Shown here: positions 10,554 through 19,213 of the stretch, piece after piece
Layout: every line of letters begins with the position of its first letter
How positions within the stretch are numbered: position 1 is the first letter of the stretch
Assembly: GCF_000308315.1 (NCBI RefSeq)
Contig: NZ_CALJ01000202.1
Coordinates: 1 to 39,565, forward strand
Direction of reading: 5' to 3'
DNA length: 39,565 nt
Source: Legionella tunisiensis
GTDB taxonomy: Bacteria > Pseudomonadota > Gammaproteobacteria > Legionellales > Legionellaceae
Program-made: the position numbers and the translations under genes
Notes under the pieces: model-generated
Told to the model about the DNA's origin: nothing
Databases searched by the model: none
What the model saw: the letters and a program-made list of their open reading frames with translations, nothing else

Positions 10554-10742
10554 ATCTCCACAGATAACTGTCTATTATATTATTTTTCAAAAATGGTAAT
10601 TATAGCTAACAAGCTGATTACGAACAATGTGTGGAATGACCGAAATCAAGGCATTTCACCAACTGGATTCATAAAGAATCCCGCTAACGACCTTAACTGT
10701 TCTCTTTATTGGATAAATAAGGAGGAATTCACAGTCAATGAG
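10554..10742. other. Gap between fmdB and bioD
   Basis: It separates the 5' end of fmdB from the 3' end of bioD. A plus-strand frame of about 54 codons (10591-10754) is open and includes a GGAGG too far inside to serve as its ribosome site. I see no family resemblance and do not call it a gene. No strong terminator hairpin was found. Confidence 0.3.
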
Positions 10743-11401
10743 CTAAAAAAATAGTTGCGGCAACTGTGAGGTTCCGGTTAATTTTCCTTGATAGGAGATA
10801 GTTGCCAAAAGTGGCATTTCCATTTTTAAGGATAACGTAGCAATGTTTTCGGTTAAAGCCAACATTTCTTTATCCAGACAATTCGCTATCCATCCTACAC
10901 AAGCTGTCCGATTACTCTTTAATACACTCTCCGTCAATAAAGCATGATTTAAACAGCCAAGGCGCATACCAACTACGAGGATTACCGGTATTTGTGTCAA
11001 ATTGAGGAAATCCAGCCAGGTTTCCTTATCGTTTAACGGCACTAATAATCCTCCTGCCCCTTCAATCAGCAAATAATCAAAATTATCAAATTGCCTGTCC
11101 AGGCAAAAATCAGCGATTTCATGTGCTGTTAACGAGTTACCCGCTTCTTTCGCAGCAAGATGTGGTGATATTGGCGCAGGAAACTGCCAACCATTGATTA
11201 AATAATCCTGATTTCTATTATGCTCTTGCAAACTTAATACATCATCATTCTGCAACTGTCCATTGTTTAGTGAACACCCGCTCGCTACTGGTTTTAAAGC
11301 CAAACTTCTTTTCTGTTGTTCATTTAAATAATCTAATAACTGGCAGGTTACATAAGTTTTCCCACAATTCGTATCAGTGCCAGTAATAAAAAAGATTTCA
11401 T
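10743..11401 (-). CDS. bioD: Dethiobiotin synthetase (start frameshifted)
   Basis: ATP-dependent carboxylation of 7,8-diaminopelargonate to dethiobiotin, the third step of biotin ring assembly. The P-loop FFITGTDTNCGKTYVT is at the N-terminus, with LKPVASGC and the LLIEGAGGLLVPL segment following, as in the family; length is about 219 residues. The proper start is ATG 11401, overlapping the bioH stop as ATGA. The T6 run at 11388-11393 should be T7; as written, the frame runs back into bioH and suggests a false longer N-terminus. It is last in the bioB-bioF-bioH-bioD operon. Confidence 0.88.
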
Positions 11402-12117
11402 CGTAAAATACGCTCCAAAATAGCGATAAATTCGTCTTGGTCCGACAAAAAAGGCATATGTGCCGCATTATCAAACATTACATAATCAAAATTGGGATAC
11501 CGCTTTTGCATGATTGCCATCGTCATTCGAGGCGTAATTGCATCAAGTCGCCCGAATATAAACCCAGTTGGTTTGGTCAATGTATAAAGGGATTGCCGTA
11601 AATCCCAATCTGCCAAAACCTGTAATCCAGTTTCTAAACCAGGTAGTGAGAGGTTGGGTGGAACACTATAATGAAATGACTGATCTTTTAGCTGCAGAGC
11701 AACAAACTCAGAAATAATTTTTGTCGGTTCAGAAGCTAACTTTAGGAAAAAATTATCAAAAACGGCCTGCTCAACGCCAGGCCAGTTCTTTTCTTTGATA
11801 AAGCGAGGTGACGAAGCAATATTTAATAAATACGTTATACGCTCAGATTCTTCAATGGCCAAACGAGTAGCAAAAAGACCTCCCATCGACCAGCCAGCTA
11901 TAGCAAAATGCTTGGGTAATTGCTGTAATAACTGCTTTTTGAAGATGTCCCAACTCATTAATGAACTTTGGCCAAATCCTGGTAAATCAACTAGATAAAG
12001 GCAATAGCGATTACTCAGAAGACGGGCAAGCTGCAACCATATTCTATGATCAAAGCCCCAACCATGAAAAAGGACCAGGGGGCGTCCTTTACCTTGAATG
12101 TTAATATGTAGATTCAT
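11398..12117 (-). CDS. bioH: Pimeloyl-ACP methyl ester carboxylesterase
   Basis: An alpha/beta hydrolase that removes the methyl group from pimeloyl-ACP methyl ester, ending pimelate chain synthesis. The catalytic triad is visible: nucleophile Ser in GWSMGG, Asp in GRLDAITP, His in AAHMPF. The oxyanion region is FHGWGFDHRIW. The start is ATG 12117 (MNLHINIQGKG); the longer in-frame extension to 12165 overlaps the coding end of bioF and lacks family resemblance. About 239 residues, close to E. coli BioH (256). It overlaps bioF by 17 bases and bioD by 4, so all are co-translated. The placement inside the operon favours BioH over an unrelated hydrolase. Confidence 0.85.
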   Translation of the reverse strand: MNLHINIQGKGRPLVLFHGWGFDHRIWLQLARLLSNRYCLYLVDLPGFGQSSLMSWDIFKKQLLQQLPKHFAIAGWSMGGLFATRLAIEESERITYLLNIASSPRFIKEKNWPGVEQAVFDNFFLKLASEPTKIISEFVALQLKDQSFHYSVPPNLSLPGLETGLQVLADWDLRQSLYTLTKPTGFIFGRLDAITPRMTMAIMQKRYPNFDYVMFDNAAHMPFLSDQDEFIAILERILR

Positions 12118-13240
12118 AAAGCTGTTGTAGTTGAGAAAATAAGTAATCGATATGAGCAGGTTCATGTTGATAATTCAAAATAACCCTTAAGCCAGTATCT
12201 TTTTATTCACTGTAGGCACACGCATGGCTTGGCAAAATATTCCTTTTTCATATAAAGAATTTGCATAAATCAAGGCCTGATGAGGGCAACCCAACTGTAA
12301 TTGCTGAATAGCAGTTTGCGAATGCCTCCATTTCAGTGGTGAATTCTTAATAGATTGCTGAAAATAATCGATCAAATGCAGTAATTTTTGTCGTCGTTCA
12401 TCGGCCTCTCTAACAATGCTTAGTGTTTCCAACAAACCGTAGGCGATTGCTGGACTTACAGCTGTTGAATAGATATGCGAGCGAGCTGACTGTAGCAAAG
12501 CATCTATCCATTCTCCTTGACCTACGACCATTGCACCTTGAGAAGCAAACGCTTTACCAAAGGGTATAATTCTTAAAGGTACTTCTTTTGAGATAGTTCA
12601 TGTTGGGCTACCGCTCCAAGCCCTTGTGGGCCCAGCACACCAAAAGCATGCGCTTCATCTACAATAAGCTCTGCTTTATACCTGGCGCATAAATGCGCGA
12701 GTTCAGCAAGACAAGTAATTTGTCCACTCATACTAAATACACTTTCAGTGATTACAACTGGATTGGAAGTAATCTGTTGTAATTTAGTTGCTAAACTATC
12801 CAAATCATTATGTAAAAATCGGCTGTATTTCGCTTTGGTAAGTTTCAAACCATCGTAGAATGAAGCGTGTGCTGCCTTATCAATCAGGAGATCTCCTTGA
12901 AAATGGGCTAACAAAGCAATAACACCCAAATTCGCTGTATAGCCTGAACTAAATAATAGCGCATCATCAACACCCAATGCTAAGGCGAAAGCCTTCTCTA
13001 ATTCGCGATGAACCGGGTGATAACCACAGACAACCATTGAACCGCCACTACCGGATGGATAGTTAGCAAAACCTCTTTGGAATGCTTTTTTACTCGTCCA
13101 TCGGCAGTTAAAGAAAGATAGTCATTTGAGCTGAAATTAATAACTGCCTTATCCTCAAAGCAGGCAGCCAGCATTCGTTTACGATGTAAGCCCTGCTGTT
13201 GCAACTGCTTTGAATAATGAATAAGAGATTGACTAATCAT
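12101..13240 (-). CDS. bioF: 8-amino-7-oxononanoate synthase (three frameshifts)
   Basis: PLP enzyme joining pimeloyl-ACP and alanine, the first step of biotin ring assembly. Visible signatures: NFSSNDYLSL near the N-terminus, GSGGSMVVCGYHPVHRELE, the aspartate-bearing VDEAHAFGVLGPQGLG, and the Schiff-base lysine in IIPFGKAFASQG. Three indels in A/T runs near 13086-13091, 12581-12588 and 12200-12204 break it. Each crossing lands on conserved sequence, and the last restores TGLRVILNYQHEPAHIDYLF, ending at 12101. Restored length is about 380 residues, normal. The start ATG 13240 overlaps the bioB stop as ATGA. Confidence 0.9.
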
Positions 13241-14190
13241 GCTTCAGTAAAGGCGTTTAGCCCTAATTTTTCAAATAAAAATTTATCTTTATCGCGTTGT
13301 GGATTGTCTTCGGTTAACAATTTATTACCTATAAACACTGAATTAGCTCCTGCAAAATAACATAAAGCTTGCAACTCATCACTCATTTCAGTTCGTCCAG
13401 CCGTAAGGCGAATAGCACTTTTTGGCATAAGTAAGCGCGCGGTGGCAATGGTTCGTACCAACTCAATTCCCTCTACCTGTTTGGATTTGGCCAAAGGCGT
13501 TCCTTCAACTGGAATCAAGCGATTGATTGGAACACTTTCAGGCGGGGTTTCCATATTGGCTAAAGTCAGCAAAAACTCAATGCGGTCTTCACGGCTCTCG
13601 CCTAATCCTAAAATACCACCACAACAAACATTAATACCGGCCTGGCGCACATTTTCTATAGTATCCAGTCGATCGCTAAATTTACGTGTTGTAGTCACCT
13701 TGCTATAGTAAGACGGGGAGGTATCGATATTATGGTTATAATAATCCAATCCAGCCTCTTTAAGCGTAAAAGCTTGTTCGCGATCAAGCATACCTAAGGT
13801 CATACAGGTTTCTAAACCCATTGCCTTGACTCCCTCAATCATCGCTTTTAATTCAGGCATCGCCTTATCGGGAGGACAACGCCATGCAGCGCCCATACAA
13901 AACCGCTTAGCACCGCTTGCTTTAGCTTCCTCTGCTTTAACGAGCACCTGCTCTAGCGACATCAATTTTTCTTTTTCTACATGGGTTTTATAATGACCAC
14001 TTTGTGAACAATAACCACAATCCTCTGGACACGCACCTGTCTTGATACTTAGTAACTTCGCAAGTTGCAGAGAATTAGCTGGATGATTACTCTTATGTAC
14101 GCTATGTGCAGCATAAAGAAGATCATTAAACGGCTGTTCATAGATACTAGCCACCTCATCAAATGTCCAACGTGAACTACTATTATCCAC
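13237..14190 (-). CDS. bioB: Biotin synthase
   Basis: Radical SAM enzyme inserting sulfur into dethiobiotin. Intact, 317 residues. The [4Fe-4S]-binding CxxxCxxC is in GACPEDCGYCSQSGHY; further family blocks are RFCMGAAWRCP, LDYYNHNIDTSP, GGILGLGES and RLTAGR, the last carrying the Arg that ligates the [2Fe-2S] cluster. The start is GTG 14190, with AGGGGTGA upstream; no in-frame ATG lies nearby. First gene of the minus-strand bio operon, with a strong promoter in the 72 bases shared with bioA. Confidence 0.95.
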   Translation of the reverse strand: MDNSSSRWTFDEVASIYEQPFNDLLYAAHSVHKSNHPANSLQLAKLLSIKTGACPEDCGYCSQSGHYKTHVEKEKLMSLEQVLVKAEEAKASGAKRFCMGAAWRCPPDKAMPELKAMIEGVKAMGLETCMTLGMLDREQAFTLKEAGLDYYNHNIDTSPSYYSKVTTTRKFSDRLDTIENVRQAGINVCCGGILGLGESREDRIEFLLTLANMETPPESVPINRLIPVEGTPLAKSKQVEGIELVRTIATARLLMPKSAIRLTAGRTEMSDELQALCYFAGANSVFIGNKLLTEDNPQRDKDKFLFEKLGLNAFTEA

Positions 14191-14219
14191 ACTTCACCCC
14201 TTTTTTTATTGTGGTGAAC

Positions 14220-14247
14220 ATGATAAAGTCACGCAATTTCTTGTCAA
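14220..14247 (-). promoter_or_regulatory. bioB operon promoter
   Basis: On the minus strand, TTGACA (14247-14242) and TATCAT (14225-14220) are 16 bases apart and about 30 bases before the bioB GTG. This is a near-consensus sigma-70 promoter. Its -35 box lies inside the left half-site of the BirA-like operator. Confidence 0.65.
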
Positions 14248-14273
14248 CCAAAAAATAGAACGATGGTTAACCA
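14241..14273. promoter_or_regulatory. BirA-like biotin operator
   Basis: TTGTCAACC, 15 bases, then GGTTAACCA. The known BirA operator is TTGTAAACC, 14-16 bases, GGTTTACAA; the left half matches 8 of 9 and the right 7 of 9. It covers the bioB -35 box and the bioA start codon, exactly where a repressor would silence both directions. Binding is an inference; no birA is in the window. Confidence 0.55.
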
Positions 14274-15576
14274 CGCGCAATTAATTGAAAGAGATTTAAA
14301 GCATATTTGGCATCCTTGCACCCAAATGAAAGACTTACAGCAAACCCCACCGCTAGTCGTCAACCATGCAAAAGGCAGCTATCTTTATACTGATCAAGGT
14401 CCAATAATTGATGCCTTGTCCAGTTGGTGGTGTAAGTCTTTAGGCCATGGGCATCCAACTATTATCGCTGCGATTAAAGAACAATTAGATCGCTTTGAAC
14501 ATGTAATCAGCGCTAACACAACTCATCCGCTGCTAGTTGAGCTAGGGGAAAAACTGGCTGCTATTAGCCAGAAACAGCACGTTTTTTTCGCGAGTGATGG
14601 ATCAAGTGCTGTCGAAATTGCTATGAAATTGGCTTTACATGCCAGTCAACTAAAAGGATCACCTCGTAGAGAGTTTATCGCTCTGCAACACAGTTATCAT
14701 GGTGAAACTTTAGGAACATTAAGTGTTAGCGATTTAGGGATCTACAAAAAACCTTATAAAGGCTATGGCGTTAAATGTCATTTCCTTCAAGCGATCCCCT
14801 ATGTTTCTAATAATAATGAATTTTTATGGCATAACGCTGATTTTCATTGGCCACAAATAAAGCTTGCGCTTGAAAAAATAAAGAACAAAACTTGCGCTCT
14901 TATTGTAGAGCCAATTATTCAAGGTGCCGGCGGCATGCGTTGTTATAGCGCTGACTTTTTAAAAAACTGGCGAATTGGGCTAAAGAAAATGATATTTATT
15001 TTATTGCTGATGAAATCATGACTGGTCTTGGTAGAACAGGCCAATGGCTCGCTTGTCATCATGCTGATATTCAGCCCGATTTAATCTGCTTGTCCAAAGG
15101 ATTAACTGCAGGAGCTATGCCCTTAAGCTGCGTTCTTATTGATAAACCAATTTACGATTTGTTTTATGATGATTATGAGAAAGGTAAATCCTTTCTTCAT
15201 TCACATACCTATAGCGGCCACGCTTTAGCAATCAGTGCGGCACTGGCAACTATCAAAGTCATTGAAACAGAAAACATGAATGAACAAGCGCAAAAACTTG
15301 GGCGCTTCATGCAGCAGCAATTTCAAGAACTGGCGGCAATTACCGGTAAGTTAAATCACATTCGCTCAGTAGGGGCTATGGTCGCAGCCGACTTGCCTAG
15401 CCAGAAAAAATAACGATTGGTTATCAACTATATCAAGAAGCACTCAAGCGCGGAGCCCTGCTTTAGACCTCTGGGAAATACCTTATATTGGCTACCGCCA
15501 TTAAATACTGATCAACAAACCATTGAGAATTTTAGCCGAAATCACCTTAAACTCAATCAGGGCTGTCTATGACTAA
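14263..15576 (+). CDS. bioA: Adenosylmethionine-8-amino-7-oxononanoate aminotransferase (frameshifted)
   Basis: PLP aminotransferase using SAM as amino donor to make 7,8-diaminopelargonate. Signatures: HIWHPCTQMKD at the N-terminus, LSSWWCKSLGHGHP, SDGSSAVEIAMKLA, the pyrophosphate-side DEIMTGLGRTG, the lysine in CLSKGLTAGAMPLS, and HSHTYSGHALA. Indels near 14961-14966, 15405-15410, 15462-15464 and 15530-15533 break the second half (the first two look like lost A, the last two like extra T). Corrected, the end reads RPLGNTLYWLPPLNTDQQ and SIRAVYD, about 437 residues, normal. Divergent from bioB, with the operator over its start; the ribosome site is weak. Confidence 0.9.
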
Positions 15577-15582
15577 AGGCAA

Positions 15583-17133
15583 ATGAACGCCAAACACCAC
15601 ACTAATTATATCAACGCTCAGCGCTTACTAAGTTTTGTCTGGGCGTTTTTTAGCTACCCCTGTTAATTATTTTTGCCATTTATTATCAATGGCAGCAATA
15701 TCATCGACAAAAACATCAACAATTACAGCTTATTGCCAATCAGGCGGCACTTCGATTTGATAACTTTCTTGATAAAGCACTCGACTCAGCTTATACGCTG
15801 CCCTTTGGCCGTCCCTTTGACAATTGTGAGCAAGATATCTTACCTATCTTACGTAACATTATCTTTAATAATCCTGCCATTTCTGGTGCGGTTATCAGTG
15901 ATAAAGAGAACAAAATTATTTGTTCAACCTTAGGTAACCAATACCTACTCCCAGCACTCTCATCCCAAAATCCAGTCATTTTTGGCCCTATTCCCTTAGG
16001 AACAGGACAACAACCTGCTTTTTTAATACAACAGCAAGTAGGGAAATATTATTTCGGCATCTACATTATAAAAAATGTGATTGAAGATTTTCTTCGCTCC
16101 GTTTCCCCCCAAATTGAAGATGTAGGCTTGTACAATGACAGAGAGAAAAAATTGTTTTTAGTATCGCTAATGATACCCCCACTAATCCATTGCGTAATTT
16201 TGCTAAAGCGCCTTTACAGGATTTAGAAGGCTACTCCATCCTTCTTACTGCAAATCAACTGCAATTTAATAAAGATTTTTTCTTTCATCAATTAGTCCTT
16301 GGTGCAGTTCTTCTGGTTGTTTTAATTCTCTTGTACTTAAAATTCCGCATGCTCTTGAACAAACGTTTTTCTTTAAACTATGCTTTGAGCAATGCAATTA
16401 AGCATAAACATTTTAGCCCCGTTTATCAGCCTATTATGGATAATACAAAAAAAGATTTTGTGGTGCCGAAGTTTTGCTGCGTTGGTATAGTAACACCAGT
16501 GAAATCTTACCTGATGTATTCATTGAGGAAGCAGAAAAATCGGGTTTAATTGTTCCTATTACGTTACAGCTTATTGAAAAAAGCTTTCAGGAATGTCATG
16601 AGTTTCTTAAAACGCACTCTTATTTTCATTTAGCCTTCAATCTGTCAGCTAACCACTTTCAGAAAGAAGCGTTTTTTACTCAATTTTATCATCTGTGCAA
16701 TAAATACCAGATTCCTGCCCAACAGGTATTGATTGAATTAACGGAACGAGAATTGCTAGATCAAAACGATTCTCGTCTGGTAACAAGAATGAATGAATTG
16801 AGGGCTAGAGGTCATTCACTGGCAATTGATGATTTTGGCACGGGACATGCCAGTATTAAGTATCTACAACATTTTCCTTTTAATTATCTTAAAATTGATA
16901 AACTTTTTGTGCATTCTATTGGCACAGGTGCTGTTACTGAAACATTGAGTCAAGCAATTATACAGATGGCTAATGTTTTAAAACTTACAATTATCGCTGA
17001 AGGAGTAGAAACCATTGAGCAATTTAATTTTCTGCGCCATTATCAAATTAATCTCATGCAAGGTTGGTATTTTGCAAGAGCAATGTCCCATGAACAATTA
17101 TTCCAACTTATTGAAGAAGGTGCCACAGCATGA
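15583..17133 (+). CDS. c-di-GMP phosphodiesterase with CSS-motif sensor and EAL domain (frameshifted)
   Basis: Restored layout: N-terminal membrane helix, periplasmic CSS-motif domain (residues about 35-200, with Cys in FDNCEQD and in IICSTLG), second membrane helix (LVLGAVLLVVLILLYLKF), cytoplasmic EAL domain. The EAL active site looks complete: GAEVLLRW (EVL variant of EAL), NLSANHF, ELTEREL, IDDFGTG, LKIDK, EGVET, QGWYFA. So it probably hydrolyses cyclic di-GMP. In related E. coli enzymes two periplasmic cysteines form a disulfide that restrains activity. Indels near 15646-15651, 15662, 16146-16151 and 16447-16453 break it. Start ATG 15583 follows bioA by six bases with AAAGG; its end overlaps the next gene as ATGA. 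Confidence 0.8.
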
Positions 17134-17559
17134 ACAAGCGCACAATCCTTGGTTTAGCTTTAGGTTCTCTTTTTTCGCCCCTGCTTATAGCCGATGATCT
17201 CAATTATTGGCAATGTACAGCTCATGACGCTCAGAACAAGCAATGGACCGTTAGCAATGCATATCAATTAACGGCTATCAATAAAGCCTTTGATGCTTGC
17301 AAAAAACAAGTCAAGTACCCGGTAGTTGTAAAGCCTCAAGGGAAGACTGTGATTTTTCTTACAGGGGGTCTCTACCCGTCCTATGTGGCAATGCCCTGCA
17401 CTCGACGCTGAAGCTAAAGTCTGGCGATCTAATATTTATACACATGCAGATGATGCAGCCTTGGCTGCAAAAGCTTATTGCCATTCTAAAAGTGATCTGC
17501 CAGAGACTTGTTATACTTATCTGTTCATGTGTAGAAATTTAAATCTAAGAGATCGTTAA
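17130..17559 (+). CDS. Exported Cys-rich protein with internal duplication (frameshifted)
   Basis: A signal peptide (KRTILGLALGSLFSPLLIA) is followed by DDLNYWQCTAHDAQNKQW. Two indels (near 17305-17315 and 17375-17390) hide the rest. Reading across them gives VPGSCKASREDCDF, then a second unit MWQCPALDAEAKVW, KAYCHSKSDLPETCY and MCRNLNLRDR. The two halves align: WQC-x-A-x-DA, KA-x-x-x-C, and spaced C-x-x-x-x-x-x-C, so the protein is a tandem duplication with paired cysteines suited to disulfides in the periplasm. Total about 142 residues. Its ATGA overlap with the EAL gene suggests joint expression. Function unknown. Confidence 0.6.
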
Positions 17560-17561
17560 AA

Positions 17562-18168
17562 ATGTATTGTGTTGGGCTAACAGGCAACATCGCCAGTGGG
17601 AAATCAACCATCGCTTCTTTTTTAAAAAACGCGGCATTAAAGTGATTAGTGCTGATGACATTGCAAGAAAACTAACCACACCCGGCCAAACGGCATTAAC
17701 CAAGATTGAAGATCATTTTGGTAGTAGTGTGATTAATGATGCAGGAGAACTCAATCGCGCTTCATTAAGAGATATTATCTTTGCTGATCCCAAACAGCGC
17801 TTATGGCTGGAAAATTTATTACATCCACTGATTCGACAGGATATCACCGACCAAATTACAACAACTAATAGCCCCTACTGTGTCATTGAAATTCCATTAC
17901 TGAATGATCGTAAGAGTTATCCTTATCTAAATCGTGTATTGCTTGTTCTTGCCAAACGTGAACAACAGATTGAACGAGTTATGCGCAGAGATCACACTAC
18001 TCGCAAACAGGCTTTGCAAATCTTGGCAACTCAAACCAATGACTTAAATCGACGAGAAATTGCCGATGATATCGTTGTCAATGATGATAACTTAGCGGAG
18101 CTCGAAAAAAAATTGAAAATTTGCATACTCTGTATTTACAATTGCCCGCCAAAAGCCATTATGAGTGA
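17562..18168 (+). CDS. coaE: Dephospho-CoA kinase (two frameshifts)
   Basis: Last step of coenzyme A synthesis: ATP-dependent phosphorylation of dephospho-CoA. The P-loop GLTGNIASGKST is right at the N-terminus, then KVISADDIARKL, the lid-region LHPLIR, and the VIEIPLL and VVNDDNLAELEKK segments. Indels in the T/A run near 17621-17632 and the A run near 18107-18114 break it. Restored, it ends ENLHTLYLQLPAKSHYE at 18168, about 202 residues, normal. It starts 2 bases after the Cys-rich gene stop and precedes zapD, the usual Legionella and gammaproteobacterial order (coaE-zapD). Confidence 0.88.
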
Positions 18169-18279
18169 AAACTTACTTATTATTCATGAGCGTTATGCTA
18201 AGGGTATGTTTTTTTCCTTTTATAGTATTATAATTTTATGCTAAACTGCACAAAAATCGGCTAAGGACAGCAATTTCAT

Positions 18280-19026
18280 ATGCCTCAAAGTACAATTACT
18301 TTTCAATTAGCCACTCATTATCTGCCTAAAATTGCCTTACGGTTAGAATGTTTATATCAAACTATTGATCAGGCCTGCGAAGAAACGCACCCTGTTATTC
18401 ATCACTATGCGCTAAAGAATGTGATCGAAATCATTAAATTGGTTGAAAAACCAGAGCTCAAAAGCAGATTCTTAAAAGAATTGATGCGGATAGAACATGT
18501 CTTAAATAAATCCAATACCAGCCTTTCCAAAGAGTTATATGGCAATCTTCATACTCAAATCCAAGTTCTGACGCATGTAGTTGGTCGTTTCGGAGAAAAT
18601 ATTCATAATAACCCTTTCTTACAATCAATAAGGCTTACCTTACCTACACAGGCCAATGATTATGAAGCTTATTCCCCACAGCTCTTATTATGGTTAGAAT
18701 CTAATCCAGCGCTACGACAACGAGATCTCGTTGTCTGGTTAGATAGTCTGCGCACCCTGCACTCTACTGTTGATCTCTATTTATCTTTATTACGCGACTC
18801 TGCTCAATTTGACAAAATCGATATGTTCAATGGTTTTTACCAACGACAACTGCCATCACGAACCTCTTGCCACCTCATCCTGCTCAAAATTGATAAATCC
18901 TTTGGCATTGTACCTCGTATGCAGCTTGGTCATCACGGCTTAAGCTTGCGTTTATGTGAAATTAGCACCATGCGTGAAGTACGCGAAACAGAAGCCAGAC
19001 TTGATTTAGCAATTTGCCAGTTATAA
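18280..19026 (+). CDS. zapD: Cell division protein ZapD
   Basis: Intact, 248 residues. ZapD (YacF, DUF1342) cross-links FtsZ filaments at the division ring. Family features include TITFQLATHYLPKIALRLE at the start (helical N-terminal domain), the beta-strand C-terminal half, and RLCEISTMREVRE near the end. An AAGGA site sits 11 bases upstream of ATG, rather far. A TATAAT hexamer at 18229-18234 lies about 45 bases before the start and may give zapD its own promoter, but no good -35 box accompanies it. The usual next gene, yacG, is not found after it; an accessory coiled-coil gene follows instead. Confidence 0.92.
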   Translation: MPQSTITFQLATHYLPKIALRLECLYQTIDQACEETHPVIHHYALKNVIEIIKLVEKPELKSRFLKELMRIEHVLNKSNTSLSKELYGNLHTQIQVLTHVVGRFGENIHNNPFLQSIRLTLPTQANDYEAYSPQLLLWLESNPALRQRDLVVWLDSLRTLHSTVDLYLSLLRDSAQFDKIDMFNGFYQRQLPSRTSCHLILLKIDKSFGIVPRMQLGHHGLSLRLCEISTMREVRETEARLDLAICQL

Positions 19027-19107
19027 AGATTCTCTTCTTCGGCTATTCCAGAAATCTTAGATACCCCTGCTCCTGACTTATTCAAACTATTCTAATTTTT
19101 TCTAATT

Positions 19108-19124
19108 CTTAATAGTTGCTTAAT
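19108..19124 (+). promoter_or_regulatory. PmrA-box-like direct repeat
   Basis: CTTAAT, five bases (AGTTG), CTTAAT. This fits the enterobacterial PmrA site YTTAAK-N5-YTTAAK and the Legionella effector element cTTAATatT (8 of 9 for each half). It lies about 90 bases upstream of the coiled-coil gene start, with TATATT at 19135-19140 as a possible -10. Match by eye; AT-rich sequence makes chance hits possible. Confidence 0.5.
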
Positions 19125-19213
19125 GTTGATCAGCTATATTAACAATTATTAAACATGAGCACTAAATAATCATATTGGTTCGGCAATACCAGTAGGGCGC
19201 ATACGGGGTTTTT

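Noticed and set aside
10491-10754. Plus-strand open frame of 87 codons between fmdB and bioD
   Set aside because: No ribosome site at any start, overlaps fmdB coding sequence, and no family likeness.
12118-12165. N-terminal extension of BioH
   Set aside because: These bases encode the end of BioF once its last frameshift is corrected; ATG 12117 fits the family.
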